In this document: positions 53,662 through 62,857 of the stretch, piece by piece
Position numbering within the stretch: position 1 is the first letter of the stretch
How the letters are laid out: every line of letters starts with the position of its first letter
Virus record (IMG/VR): IMGVR_UViG_3300037246_000990
Span: 1 to 64,000 of that record
Strand: one strand, 5' to 3'
Origin: a virus
Length of the DNA: 64,000 nt
Notes under the pieces: generated by a model
Databases searched by the model: none
Told to the model about the DNA's origin: nothing
The model's input: only the letters and a program-made list of their open reading frames with translations
Translations under genes and position numbers: made by a program

Positions 53662-54879
53662 ATGAAGAAAATCGACACTGACAATCCGAGAGAGAAGCTA
53701 ACAAAAGCTCGGATGCAGCTTCTAATGGCCTTTCCTTTCTTCGGTGAACTTGTAATGCGGATAGTTTTTCACGAGTCTAAAACAGCCGGGGTAGGTACTA
53801 CCTGTATAGATCATAAGGGTAATCTTTGGTATCACCCTGATTGGGTACGTGGGTTCACCTCTACTCAAGAAACTATGTTTGAGTTGAGTCACGAAGTCAT
53901 GCACTTGGTACAGCGATGCACCGTCCGGTTCCCCAACGGGGGCAACCATCAGGTGTGGAATATTGCGGCTGACATCAAGGTAGATAGCATCCTCGTTGAT
54001 GCAGGGATGGCCCAATCCAGGGTGAGTAAGAAGAACATCACCGACGAGATCATGGAGAAGTACAAAGGCAAGACCACGGAGCAGATCTATTACCATCTGA
54101 TCCAGAACCCAGAGGATCAGAAAGACTTTGGTGGTTGCCCCCACCCCGATGGGGAAGGGGGTGAAGGCCCTAATACTAAGCCGGGTAGCCAAGTTGGTGA
54201 TCGTGGCTGTACCTCAGGTGCTTTGCATGGTGAGAAGATAGACACCGAGACGATAGAGAAGTGGAAGCAACACGTTATCGCCGCTGCTATCAATGCAAAG
54301 AACAGGGGTAAGTGCCCTGGATTTGCTGATGATTTCTTGGTTGATATCCGCAGACCCAGCGTGACATGGAAGGATCTCCTCCGAAGGCAAGCTACCTCGA
54401 TGTTCCGTGGTAGATACGGCTACCATCGTGACAACAGGCGGTCCCGTGCCTTCGGGATGAAGCTCCCATCAAGGACACGTAGCCCCAATGGTGCCATCAT
54501 AATGATCGACACCTCTGGGTCTATCAGTGACGACAACCTGTCTCAGTTTGTATCGGAATGCTCCGGTATCCTGAGAGAAACAGGGTGTCAGTTCCTCAAG
54601 ATCTACTTCCATGATGTTGAGTGCTACCACATAGAGGAGTACGACCTCAACACCATCAAGAAGATCAAGGCCACACGGGGTGGCACCTCACACATTGATG
54701 TCTTTGAGAAGGTGGAAGAAAGCCGTGACAAGGTAGGTATGGTGATCGCCTTCACTGATTTAGAGACAGCGTTCCCTCCAATACCGCCTGAGTTCCCGGT
54801 ACTCTGGGCTCACCCGCCTGGATACGAGCAGCATGCAGTGCCCTTCGGGATCAAGGTGAAGGTGGACCTGACGCTGTGA
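53662..54879 (+). CDS. VWA-like protein with metallopeptidase-like N-terminus (DUF2201-like)
   Basis: 405 aa. HEVMH at 77-81 in FELSHEVMHLVQR is a zincin-type HExxH site; WNIAADIKVDSILVDAG follows, as in DUF2201_N proteins. A Gly/Pro-rich linker leads to a VWA-like domain with MIDTSGSIS at 281-289 (DxSxS metal site). Such proteins pair with MoxR ATPases; here the ATPase is at 51562. Function in phages unknown. Confidence 0.8.
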   Translation: MKKIDTDNPREKLTKARMQLLMAFPFFGELVMRIVFHESKTAGVGTTCIDHKGNLWYHPDWVRGFTSTQETMFELSHEVMHLVQRCTVRFPNGGNHQVWNIAADIKVDSILVDAGMAQSRVSKKNITDEIMEKYKGKTTEQIYYHLIQNPEDQKDFGGCPHPDGEGGEGPNTKPGSQVGDRGCTSGALHGEKIDTETIEKWKQHVIAAAINAKNRGKCPGFADDFLVDIRRPSVTWKDLLRRQATSMFRGRYGYHRDNRRSRAFGMKLPSRTRSPNGAIIMIDTSGSISDDNLSQFVSECSGILRETGCQFLKIYFHDVECYHIEEYDLNTIKKIKATRGGTSHIDVFEKVEESRDKVGMVIAFTDLETAFPPIPPEFPVLWAHPPGYEQHAVPFGIKVKVDLTL

Positions 54880-55280
54880 GCCAAGACAGGGAGATACCCG
54901 CGCCGGGCAATGTCCTTCAGGTCGATGGAGAGTGGCAACTTGAAAATCACAACCACGACAAGGGACCCGTCATCAGACACAACTGCGACGACGAAAACAA
55001 CGGCAATACCTACATTATAGACTTGAACCGTGAATTCCCGATGTGCCGCCATTGTGGTGCTGACATACCGAACAGTATGATCTCGGGGTTTAGCTTACTC
55101 AACTACAACGAGTCCACAAACGATGAGTACTTCGTGGATCCTAAGTATGAAGTCCTAGACTTTGTCTACAACGGGCACCTCCGAGAAAGATGGGACAAAG
55201 TGATCGTAGTCGAGGAAATTGACAAAGAGCAGGTACTAGCAGCCATAGCCGAATGGAAAACTGAACAGGAGTTGACATGA
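54876..55280 (+). CDS. H-C/C-x2-C family, member 24 (GTG start)
   Basis: 134 aa, GTG overlapping the VWA stop (GTGA). VDGEWQLE, IRHNCDD, MCRHC, IPNSMISGFSLL, then a unique 65-residue acidic tail (ERWDKVIVVEEIDKEQVLAA). The tail could be a partner-binding region. Confidence 0.72.
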   Translation: MSQDREIPAPGNVLQVDGEWQLENHNHDKGPVIRHNCDDENNGNTYIIDLNREFPMCRHCGADIPNSMISGFSLLNYNESTNDEYFVDPKYEVLDFVYNGHLRERWDKVIVVEEIDKEQVLAAIAEWKTEQELT

Positions 55281-55504
55281 GTGAAGCCGTGCTTAGTGAT
55301 TGGTTCTCAATGGATGAGAAAGTAACCCACTTCTGCGGAGGTACAACGGACGAGAAGAAAAACAACAAGCCGAAAGAGACACAGGTAGAGCTAACTAAAT
55401 GGTTCAACCCCACGAAAACTAAGGAAGATTCCGAGGTGCTAGTATGCCTAGCGTGTGGTGCTGAGCATCAACCGGATGAACCCACCGTTGAAGTTGGAGG
55501 ATAA
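55277..55504 (+). CDS. Small protein, possible degenerate family member
   Basis: 75 aa. THFCGGT gives H-x-C and VCLACGAEH gives C-x2-C, but the N-terminal W segment and the final I-x-G part are missing; it ends DEPTVEVGG. Could be a decayed or truncated H-C/C-x2-C family gene, or a separate ribbon. ATGA overlap. Confidence 0.5.
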   Translation: MSEAVLSDWFSMDEKVTHFCGGTTDEKKNNKPKETQVELTKWFNPTKTKEDSEVLVCLACGAEHQPDEPTVEVGG

Positions 55505-55505
55505 A

Positions 55506-56522
55506 ATGGCTAGATGGACGACAGTTACTTTTGTTCAAGCCTTCCTACGCAATAAACTTGGAAGGAAAAGGATACATGGTTCCTACCGAGTGCTTGACGG
55601 TGCTCATTGTAAAGTACTGGTGCGAGCAACAACTTCTTATGGTAGGCCAAGTGGCAATGAAGTCATCGCCATCAATCTAGACTCTGAGACAGAGCGTGTG
55701 GCTTTCTTGCATTCGTTTAACACAAGGTGCTTCACATACCATATGAACAACACCCTAGACACTTACCACGCACCCAAGCTGCCTTCTAGTATGCTAAACG
55801 ATGGTCACTCTAACCTCCTAGCCTCAGGTATCATTGACACCAATGATAATGAGATACTCATTGAGATAGGAGACAAACCTTACCTCCTATACAAAAGGAA
55901 AAAGGACGATGGCCCTGTAGTAACATGGTTCGATGGTGTCTGCACATTCAACAGCGCAGACCCAGTCTCAATAAGGGTAGCCACCATCAACGAAGCCAAA
56001 GAACTGCTAGCCGATCCACCGGGAGCAGAACAACTATGTGGTCTTTGGTGGGCGCATAAGCAGCCAAGTGGGTTCCAACCACCTAAGTTGGATGATTCTG
56101 TCCTCAAGATACTTAGTAATCCTGTTAATCCACTTAATCATGGGTACCTAATTAGTGATTGTTTTATTAAAAGCGAGGGCGTTTACTCAGATGCCACTCA
56201 AACCTTGATTCCTGATACAGCACTGCTGCAAGAACCTCTCGATAGCCGATCCAGAAGTTACCTAACTGCTCGCTGCCTTTGGAATGATACATGTAAAGTA
56301 GTCAAAAAGAGGCTACCTATGGAGTACGAAGGGTTGACGATCAAGAAAGACAAGTACGCAACCTCTTCTACCCCGGATGAAAAAACCGGCTGCATCATCA
56401 GGACATCAAGCGGTGTGTTCATACAAGGCTTGATCAAAAACAACAAAGACTGGGGCCTACAGTCTAAGCTGGACCACTGGTACAAACTTGACTCCAAAAT
56501 CAATAGGATTGATCTAACATGA
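55506..56522 (+). CDS. Hypothetical protein (338 aa)
   Basis: From ATG 55506 (GGAGGATAAA). No family recognised. Beta-rich (RIHGSYRVLDGAHCKVLVRA, EVIAINLDSETERVAF, NEILIEIGDKPYLLYKR), ending with IIRTSSGVFIQGLIKNN. A metabolic or DNA-processing role cannot be judged. ATGA overlap with the sigma factor gene. Confidence 0.6.
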   Translation: MARWTTVTFVQAFLRNKLGRKRIHGSYRVLDGAHCKVLVRATTSYGRPSGNEVIAINLDSETERVAFLHSFNTRCFTYHMNNTLDTYHAPKLPSSMLNDGHSNLLASGIIDTNDNEILIEIGDKPYLLYKRKKDDGPVVTWFDGVCTFNSADPVSIRVATINEAKELLADPPGAEQLCGLWWAHKQPSGFQPPKLDDSVLKILSNPVNPLNHGYLISDCFIKSEGVYSDATQTLIPDTALLQEPLDSRSRSYLTARCLWNDTCKVVKKRLPMEYEGLTIKKDKYATSSTPDEKTGCIIRTSSGVFIQGLIKNNKDWGLQSKLDHWYKLDSKINRIDLT

Positions 56523-57781
56523 GCACGGACTCTTACACAAGACAGCACTATAACAATCACAAAAACCACAAGTCTCAACAGTATCAGGAGGTAGGCCGTA
56601 ACCAAATATATCTCACTGAAGAAGAAGAAATTAAACTGGTCAATGAGTACACGGTAGCACGACAAACACTGCGTAGATACATTCTCTCCAAGAGAAAGTG
56701 CAGACAGTGGTACTTAAATCTATACCGACAGACAAAGGCAGAAGGCCGATCAGTAGCCAAGCTATGTGCTCGCTTCAATACCAGGGTGAAGGGGTTGAGT
56801 ACCCAACTAGAAACAGAGATGGAACGTATCCTTCAGCGCTTAGGGACACACAACCCTGCGGGGCACGAGTGTGCGAACTGGGTCATCTTTGATATGCTAC
56901 CCTCCGAGTACTGCTACTCTGAGATGGTGAAGCTAGTGCCTCGCACCAAAATCCTAGCCCGTATGCAGGCTAAGGTAGCGAAGATAGAGGACACGCTGCT
57001 CCGCTCCATGCTCATGGCAGCACATGAGATAGCAAACAGCAGTTCATCTAACATCTTGAGTGTTGATGAGAATGATGCGGTGCAAGAAGTCCAGATGTAC
57101 TTCCTCGAATCCATACGCAAGTATGATCCTAACTTCCAGACACCTGAAGGGAACCGAGTGAAGCTGTGTACCTACGCCTACAGCAGAGGTGAACGACTGG
57201 TACAGGAATGGATACTGAACAACAGCAGGCTGGTGCGTGTACCTCGGAACAAAATGGGCAGAATACTCACCGTGATTAAAGCGTATGAGCTACTGGAAAA
57301 TGACAATCTCAACCTGTATGCATTGACCAACGAAACGAACAAGATTCAAAAAGAGAAAGGGGCCTTGACAAACAGCAATGTCTTCACAGTTAAAGAGGTA
57401 GACGAACTCATTAAGATACTCATGAGCAACTACATCCACTTGGATCAACCCTTTAACCGTAATAAAAACAACCCCACCACCATAGGTGAGATGCTTAGCA
57501 ACGATGAACCTTGTGTCACAGAATTAATACAAGCACAAGATAAGAAGGAGCAACTGCTTGAGCTACTTCAAGACAATCTAAATAAGATAGAGTACCAGAT
57601 CATATCACTTCGATACTTCCATGACTCAGCGGACAAGGTACCTAAGGCACTGAAAGAGATAGGCCCGCTGCTTGTGTCAGTATACGGTGGTAAGAACTAC
57701 AGCAGAGAAAGCATACGAAAGATTGAGAAAACAGCCTTGGCTAAAATCAAGGCTCTATGGGAGGTCAAACGATTGTGGTAG
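56519..57781 (+). CDS. RNA polymerase sigma-70-family factor
   Basis: 420 aa. Region 2 at about 160-245: DAVQEVQMYFLESIRKYDPN, KLCTYAYSRGERLVQEWILN, SRLVRVPRNK (A/Q-E ... KYDP ... TYA ... R-x-VR-x-P, as in group 1/2 sigma factors). Region 3-like up to about 330. Region 4 at about 340-412: IEYQIISLRYFHDS and NYSRESIRKIEKTALAKIK. An unusual N-terminal 150 residues. Would direct host core polymerase to phage promoters, presumably for the structural arm. Confidence 0.85.
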   Translation: MSTDSYTRQHYNNHKNHKSQQYQEVGRNQIYLTEEEEIKLVNEYTVARQTLRRYILSKRKCRQWYLNLYRQTKAEGRSVAKLCARFNTRVKGLSTQLETEMERILQRLGTHNPAGHECANWVIFDMLPSEYCYSEMVKLVPRTKILARMQAKVAKIEDTLLRSMLMAAHEIANSSSSNILSVDENDAVQEVQMYFLESIRKYDPNFQTPEGNRVKLCTYAYSRGERLVQEWILNNSRLVRVPRNKMGRILTVIKAYELLENDNLNLYALTNETNKIQKEKGALTNSNVFTVKEVDELIKILMSNYIHLDQPFNRNKNNPTTIGEMLSNDEPCVTELIQAQDKKEQLLELLQDNLNKIEYQIISLRYFHDSADKVPKALKEIGPLLVSVYGGKNYSRESIRKIEKTALAKIKALWEVKRLW

Positions 57782-58086
57782 AACTAAACACTTGGATCAT
57801 GGCAGGCCTGCTGGGCTTCGGTGTTGGTGTGATTGTTACTGGTATCGTAGTGATGCTGGTGGTGATCTACAACAACATCAAGGTAGTGACAGAAAAAGTA
57901 AGTGAAGATGACAGCGAAGAAAATGTCTATGGAGGAATACCCTTGTCCGCTTTGCTGGGCGGTGGAGGAGGGAGACCAATCAGCATGGCAGACCTTCAGG
58001 CTATGGCATCGAGAGCAGCACCAGCACCAGCACCAGCACCAGCAACAGAAACCAAGCAAACAGATGGAGGAGGTAACTATCTCTAA
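57757..58086 (+). CDS. Membrane protein with AP-repeat tail
   Basis: 109 aa. One transmembrane helix (IMAGLLGFGVGVIVTGIVVM) near the start, then a Gly run and APAPAPAPA repeat. Overlaps the sigma gene by 25 bases. Likely an anchored protein with flexible tail. Not recognised. Confidence 0.55.
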   Translation: MGGQTIVVELNTWIMAGLLGFGVGVIVTGIVVMLVVIYNNIKVVTEKVSEDDSEENVYGGIPLSALLGGGGGRPISMADLQAMASRAAPAPAPAPATETKQTDGGGNYL

Positions 58087-58415
58087 TGCCGTACATAAAA
58101 CAAGAAGATCGTGACACATACGAAGCGTGGCTCGCCGCACTGATAGAGGATCTGACAGAGGTTGACTTTCCCCCTGGGGATGTGACCTACCTGATGTACA
58201 GGATCGTGGGCCACTGGTTCCTACACAAGCCCAGCTATCAGTCGATAGATGAGGTGCGTGGGGCGTTGGTGGGTGTGCTGTCTGAGTTCGACAGGAAGTT
58301 CGCCTTCCCTTATGAGGACAAGAAGATCAAGGAGAACGGTGACATCGCTTGGGAGTTGTCTCAACTAGAGGGAGAACCTGAAGTAGACGACATAGACACA
58401 AGAGGAGGTGCATGA
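58086..58415 (+). CDS. DUF6899-like protein
   Basis: 109 aa. Starts MPYIKQEDRDTYEAWLAALI and has DVTYLMYRIVGHWFLHKPSY, a helical small domain seen in many phage genomes (the M-P-Y-I-x2-E/Q-x-R opening is typical). Function unknown. TAATG overlap with the previous gene. Confidence 0.6.
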   Translation: MPYIKQEDRDTYEAWLAALIEDLTEVDFPPGDVTYLMYRIVGHWFLHKPSYQSIDEVRGALVGVLSEFDRKFAFPYEDKKIKENGDIAWELSQLEGEPEVDDIDTRGGA

Positions 58416-58654
58416 TGGGTGATACTAACGAGTACGAAGTACCCCCTGGGTACAACCACAAGGCCACGTCAGAGAACTTTGGCGGAGCAGAGAAGGCAGT
58501 GATTTATTATTCAAGCAAGGAGGATAACTACCTAGTAGTACTCCACTCCAAGTTGAACGAGGACATAGATGAGACTGGTGTGTTCCTCAATGCAACACAG
58601 CTTGAGCTGGTTATCCACGCTGGTACAGATGTGTTGCACGACGCAAAGATGTAG
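58412..58654 (+). CDS. Hypothetical protein (80 aa)
   Basis: EKAVIYYSSKEDNYLVVLHS, then VFLNATQLELVIHAGTDVLH. Small alpha/beta. AGAGGAGGTGC upstream of ATGATG. Not recognised. Confidence 0.55.
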   Translation: MMGDTNEYEVPPGYNHKATSENFGGAEKAVIYYSSKEDNYLVVLHSKLNEDIDETGVFLNATQLELVIHAGTDVLHDAKM

Positions 58655-58656
58655 AC

Positions 58657-58998
58657 ATGATTAAACCTTTTCAAAACTATATGGCAGCATACCAGGCTGA
58701 CAGCAAAGCACTCCTTCACGATGGTAACTGGACTATCGAGAAGCTAAGTGAACTAGAAGAAGCACAGGGCTTCAGGTCACATCGGAGTGATTACTTCTCA
58801 TTGCTCAAGCATGTGTGTTATCCCAAGGGGTACGACGGTAAGGTTCCTTACCCAGAAAACGGGAGCAACTGCGTGTATCAAGTGGTGGTGTACCCCGACG
58901 TCAGATCAGATTGCTGGCGTTGCGCGGCAAAGATACCCGAAGGCATGGTAGCGGTGTGGAAGTTTCAGAATTGGGAGCAACTAAAGTATGGAGGCTAA
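58657..58998 (+). CDS. H-C/C-x2-C family, member 25
   Basis: 113 aa. HDGNWTIE, LKHVCYP, DCWRC, IPEGMVAVWKF. Tyr/Gln-rich N-terminus and a long central loop. Overlaps the next gene by 11 bases. Confidence 0.73.
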   Translation: MIKPFQNYMAAYQADSKALLHDGNWTIEKLSELEEAQGFRSHRSDYFSLLKHVCYPKGYDGKVPYPENGSNCVYQVVVYPDVRSDCWRCAAKIPEGMVAVWKFQNWEQLKYGG

Positions 58999-59680
58999 GA
59001 AACGAACAAGGCGGGTACCCAAGCGGTTGAACACACCCTTCCTGAAGCATGGCATAACGGAGATCAACAACGAGATCGAGAAGGCGTACTCCAAGGTGAC
59101 AGGAAAGGACAAGCTATGGCAGACGTATGACAAGATCCAGGTATCAGATGCAGAGGCGTGCTTCCGCCAGTACCGTGGCAAGTGTGTGTTCTGTGACACA
59201 CGCCTCAGCTACCTAGGCAGGGTAACGATGCCCGCAGCACGGCTAATGTTCTACGTACCACTCAAGGTAGGTGGTGAAGCACGGCCCGACAACCTCATCG
59301 TAGTATGCGCTCACTGCAAGCATGAGTACCGAGACACACGCAAGCTGAGGCAGGACATAGTAGGGCTGGATAGCTTTGCTGACTGCTGCGAAGAGTTGTT
59401 CATAGCCATCAAGGAAGGGCACCCCCAAGCTAAGATCAACATGCTTAAGGCACGAATCAACACACGGCTGACCGATGTGGCTACGTGTATGAGGTACGTC
59501 ACCACCCCCGACTGGAGGCCAGTCAAGATGGAGAAGCTGGTTGATGGGAAAAACACAATGGCTGAGGCACTGGAAAGTATGGGTAAGGGAGAGGATACGA
59601 AGGAGGCTATCACGAACAACGTGAAGCAGGCAGTGACAACTAAACAGTACAGGATCATGAGGGAGCCAACCGATGAGTAA
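58988..59680 (+). CDS. Degenerate HNH-like protein
   Basis: 230 aa. GKCVFCDTRLSYLG, then RLMFYVPLKVGGEARPDNLI and VVCAHCKHEYRDTRK keep the two C-x2-C pairs, the N and the final H of an HNH fold, but the first catalytic D-H is replaced (MFYVP). May bind DNA without cutting, or be a domesticated nuclease. Helical C-terminal half. Confidence 0.65.
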   Translation: MEAKKRTRRVPKRLNTPFLKHGITEINNEIEKAYSKVTGKDKLWQTYDKIQVSDAEACFRQYRGKCVFCDTRLSYLGRVTMPAARLMFYVPLKVGGEARPDNLIVVCAHCKHEYRDTRKLRQDIVGLDSFADCCEELFIAIKEGHPQAKINMLKARINTRLTDVATCMRYVTTPDWRPVKMEKLVDGKNTMAEALESMGKGEDTKEAITNNVKQAVTTKQYRIMREPTDE

Positions 59681-59712
59681 GTTTGCCATCAACCTCGCAA
59701 GGTGGGCAACAG

Positions 59713-59994
59713 ATGCTGACGCTTGAAAAGATCTTTGAGAAACAGATCAGAACCAACATTATTAAAAGGGAAATCCTGTTTGAAGATGGGCTATGGTGTA
59801 TCTACAAAAGAACACCAGCCGACATTAACAGCACACACAGTCTCATCCATAGATGTAGTATATACGTATGGTCCGCAACCCTAAAAACACTTCCGGTCAG
59901 GTGCCCTGAATGTGAAGAGGCAGCACCTGAAGGGATACTGGGGTTGCTTGAGCTGCAACAGTGGGGAACAAAGGACGGTAAGTATGCTAATTGA
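59713..59994 (+). CDS. H-C/C-x2-C family, member 26
   Basis: 93 aa from ATG 59713 (AAGGTGGG upstream; a TTG at 59683 is an alternative). EDGLWCIY, LIHRCSI, RCPEC, APEGILGLLEL. The end overlaps the helicase start. A tiny frame MSKFAINLARW at 59674 may couple its translation. Confidence 0.72.
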   Translation: MLTLEKIFEKQIRTNIIKREILFEDGLWCIYKRTPADINSTHSLIHRCSIYVWSATLKTLPVRCPECEEAAPEGILGLLELQQWGTKDGKYAN

Positions 59995-61453
59995 GTTCGA
60001 CAACACCGTAGCTCTAATCAAACCAGAGGATGATGATGAGCTAAAGATGTACGCTCAGGTACGAGATGGGGTCAAGACTATGGCCCCCGGTGCCCGGTAC
60101 ATGAGGCAGCATAAGCTCTGGCTCCAAACGAAAGGGGCAAGAGGGTGGGATGGGCGCACCAGCATCCTCAGTAAGGCACACCCCAGCAACGGCAGTGCCT
60201 TCTTCCCTACGGGGCTGCTGCCCTACATCCACACAAAGCTAGCGGAGCTGGTTGTGTTGCCCTTCACCTTCAATGACCTGAGGCATACGCCACCAGTACC
60301 CAGCTACAACTACACTGTACCACTATTTGACTTCCAAGCCATAGTCTTCCTTGATGCAGTAGACAACAGAGTATTCATGGGAACCACAGCAGGCTATCAC
60401 TGGCCTCAAGGTGTACTTCAGATAGCAACTGGAGGGGGCAAGACAGAGCTAGCTGTAGCTATGTGCCAAGCGATACCTGTACCCACCATGTTCATCGTCC
60501 ATCGTAAGCACCTAGTTACCCAAGCTAAAGCTAGGTTCGCTAAGTATGGTATCACAGCGGGGCAGATAGGTGATGGGGTGTTTGACCCCAACACCTCCGG
60601 CGTGACTATAGCCACAACACAAACACTAGACCGGTTGTTCAAAGAGGGCGACAACGAGAAGATCAAGCAATTCTTAGGAGCAGAGCAGATCTTCTTCGAT
60701 GAGGCCCACCTTGCCGCCAGCAAGATAGCAGTGGGGAACCAACTTGTTTCGGTGTCTCGTCAGTTCCGCAGGGCGTACTACAGGTGGGGCCTAACCGGAA
60801 CCGCCTTTATGAAGGACAAATACAGTAACCAACTCCTTATGGGGTGTACTGGCGATAGGCTTGCTCATATCACCAGCGACCAGCTCATCAAAGCGGGCTA
60901 TCTCACGCCACCTCGGGTAGTGATGATAAATATGCCTGATATCGGCAGGCCAAAGAGTTGGCCTGAAGTATTTGATCACGCCATCGTTCTAAATCTGAAT
61001 CGGAACAAAAGAATCATAGAGGAGTTGGACAAATGCCCAAAGCCTGCGCTGGTGATGTCATCACGATTATCACATGCAAGTATCCTCCGAAGAATGGCGA
61101 TAAATAAAGGGATTTCGGTTCCGTCCGTTCATTGCGGGGCTACGAAAAACAAGGATAGAACCAAAGGGATAACTGACTTGCAATCTGGGAAAATAAATGC
61201 TATAATTGCTACAACAATCTATGACGAGGGTTTGGATATCCCCGAGCTACGTACCCTCATCTTGGCCGGAGGGGGTAAGAGTAAAGTGGCAGCACTTCAG
61301 AAGATTGGCCGAGGCTTGAGGAAAGCAGCAGGGAAACATGAGGTGCTGATCATTGATTTCTGTGATCAGACGGGAGCAATACTAAAACGACACTCGGCTG
61401 CGAGGAAAAAGATATGGGAGGAAGAAAACTTCAATGTTACAGAGGAAGACTAA
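59984..61453 (+). CDS. Superfamily 2 DNA helicase (UvsW-like)
   Basis: 489 aa from ATG 59984. ATGGGKT at 148-154 (Walker A), DEAH at 239-242 in IFFDEAHLAA, WGLTGTAF (motif III), ATTIYDEGLDIPELRTLILA (motif V) and QKIGRGLRKAAGK (motif VI). The N-terminal 110 residues resemble the DNA-binding part of UvsW-type helicases. Expected in recombination-dependent replication or fork processing. Confidence 0.85.
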   Translation: MLIEFDNTVALIKPEDDDELKMYAQVRDGVKTMAPGARYMRQHKLWLQTKGARGWDGRTSILSKAHPSNGSAFFPTGLLPYIHTKLAELVVLPFTFNDLRHTPPVPSYNYTVPLFDFQAIVFLDAVDNRVFMGTTAGYHWPQGVLQIATGGGKTELAVAMCQAIPVPTMFIVHRKHLVTQAKARFAKYGITAGQIGDGVFDPNTSGVTIATTQTLDRLFKEGDNEKIKQFLGAEQIFFDEAHLAASKIAVGNQLVSVSRQFRRAYYRWGLTGTAFMKDKYSNQLLMGCTGDRLAHITSDQLIKAGYLTPPRVVMINMPDIGRPKSWPEVFDHAIVLNLNRNKRIIEELDKCPKPALVMSSRLSHASILRRMAINKGISVPSVHCGATKNKDRTKGITDLQSGKINAIIATTIYDEGLDIPELRTLILAGGGKSKVAALQKIGRGLRKAAGKHEVLIIDFCDQTGAILKRHSAARKKIWEEENFNVTEED

Positions 61454-61898
61454 AGACTGGAAGAGATTCTGGAGCAAGGTAAAGAGAGGCCCGAACTGTT
61501 GGGAATGGCAAGCAGGTTGCTGCTCTGATGGTTACGGTAAGTTTTGGTTTGAAGGTCGAAATAGTCTGGCTCATCGTGTGTCGTATGCAACAAGCCAGGG
61601 TATACCAGAAAAGCTGTGTGTCTTACATACCTGCGATAACCCACCATGTGTCCGACCCTCTCACTTGTTCCTAGGGACACAGGCCGATAACGTAGCTGAC
61701 ATGGTAATCAAAAGAAGGCAATCATATAATACCGGCGCTTGTGGTGTCCAACACGGGAACGCAAAGCTCACAGAAGCACAGGTGAAAGCTATCCGCTGCG
61801 ACCCTAGGCTACAGTGTATAATAGCTAAAGATTACAAGGTGAGTCGTTCTACAATAACTTATATTAGGCAACGCAAAACCTGGAAGCACGTCGCATAG
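61434..61898 (+). CDS. HNH homing-type endonuclease (RFWAKV family, copy 3)
   Basis: 154 aa. KRFWSKVKRGPNCWEWQAGC, SLAHRVSYATSQ, LCVLHTCDNPPCVRPSHLFL, AKLTEAQVKAIRCDPRLQCI, IAKDYKVSRSTITYIRQRK. Nearest to copy 1: both share CVRPSHLFLGTQADN and VKAIRCDPR/VRAIRCDPR. Starts inside the helicase C-terminus (20-base overlap). Confidence 0.88.
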   Translation: MLQRKTKDWKRFWSKVKRGPNCWEWQAGCCSDGYGKFWFEGRNSLAHRVSYATSQGIPEKLCVLHTCDNPPCVRPSHLFLGTQADNVADMVIKRRQSYNTGACGVQHGNAKLTEAQVKAIRCDPRLQCIIAKDYKVSRSTITYIRQRKTWKHVA

Positions 61899-61908
61899 GA
61901 ACCCACCA

Positions 61909-62178
61909 ATGGATGCTATAAAGTATGGCCAAGTCATGCTCACAGAAGGTGAGTTCTCCATCAAGGCAGGAATATTTAGTTATTTCATAGTACATGACGT
62001 TTGTGGTACTGGTGTTTATTCTGTAATGAGAGACAGGACCCCAGGGAAACATGATTGGTGCCGACGCTGCTACGACCTCTACGGTAAGAAGATACAATAC
62101 GATGAGAAAATGACAGGAATCGTAGCTCTACTAGATTGGAAAGATGAAGGAGACAGCCGTGACCAATTTGCTGAGTAA
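61909..62178 (+). CDS. H-C/C-x2-C family, member 27 (diverged)
   Basis: 89 aa. TEGEFSIK, IVHDVCGT (H-x2-C), WCRRC, then a longer linker before KMTGIVALLDW. The Pro of the final segment is lost. Still has all four ligands. Confidence 0.68.
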   Translation: MDAIKYGQVMLTEGEFSIKAGIFSYFIVHDVCGTGVYSVMRDRTPGKHDWCRRCYDLYGKKIQYDEKMTGIVALLDWKDEGDSRDQFAE

Positions 62179-62857
62179 CGCAAAGACAAACGCTAAGACA
62201 AAGAAGATGTTGGATGAGTTCGGATACGAAGGGGTCATTCACTACATGGCGCCTGACGTGGTGGCTGACGGAAAACACACAGTATGCCCTCATAGCACGA
62301 TAGGTTGCCGTGAGTCTTGTCTATATACTGCTGGTCGAGGAGCTATGAGAAATGTGCAAGATGCACGCATCCGTAAGACACTGGAGTTCCTCAAGGACAA
62401 GCAAGGGTACGCAGACAAGTTGGTCAAAGAACTGGCCAACCTTGAGACCCGTGCCTTGAAGAAGGGTTACACGCCAGTAGCTCGGCTGAATGGTACGTCA
62501 GACATCCCATGGGAGAACTACATCGACATGGAAGCCCTCCCCAACGTCCGATTCTATGACTACACCAAGGGTTATATGAGGATGCAGAGCTGGCTGCGTG
62601 GGGTGCTACCTTTCAACTATCATCTGACATTCAGCAATGATGAACACACGACGCTTGCAGAGCGGCACTTCATCCTGGCGAAGGGAGGCACCGTGGCCAT
62701 GGTATTCAGGGATAAGATCCCCGACTGCTGGCAGATGTACCCTGTAATTTCAGGTATGACACACGATTTTAGATTCCGTGACAAGACAGGCTGCATCATA
62801 GGGCTACTCGCAAGGGGCCGTGCCAAGCAAGACAGCACAGGGTTTGTGGTGGATTGA
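62159..62857 (+). CDS. GP88-like phage protein
   Basis: 232 aa from GTG 62159, placed exactly after AAGGAGACAGCC (ATG 62144 is an in-frame alternative). VCPHSTIGCRESCLYTAGRG (C-x6-C-x3-C), ARLNGTSDIPWENYID, VRFYDYTKGYMRM, FNYHLTFSND and HDFRFRDKTGCIIGLLARGR resemble phage GP88-type proteins whose three-Cys cluster recalls radical SAM folds. Function unknown. Confidence 0.65.
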   Translation: MTNLLSNAKTNAKTKKMLDEFGYEGVIHYMAPDVVADGKHTVCPHSTIGCRESCLYTAGRGAMRNVQDARIRKTLEFLKDKQGYADKLVKELANLETRALKKGYTPVARLNGTSDIPWENYIDMEALPNVRFYDYTKGYMRMQSWLRGVLPFNYHLTFSNDEHTTLAERHFILAKGGTVAMVFRDKIPDCWQMYPVISGMTHDFRFRDKTGCIIGLLARGRAKQDSTGFVVD

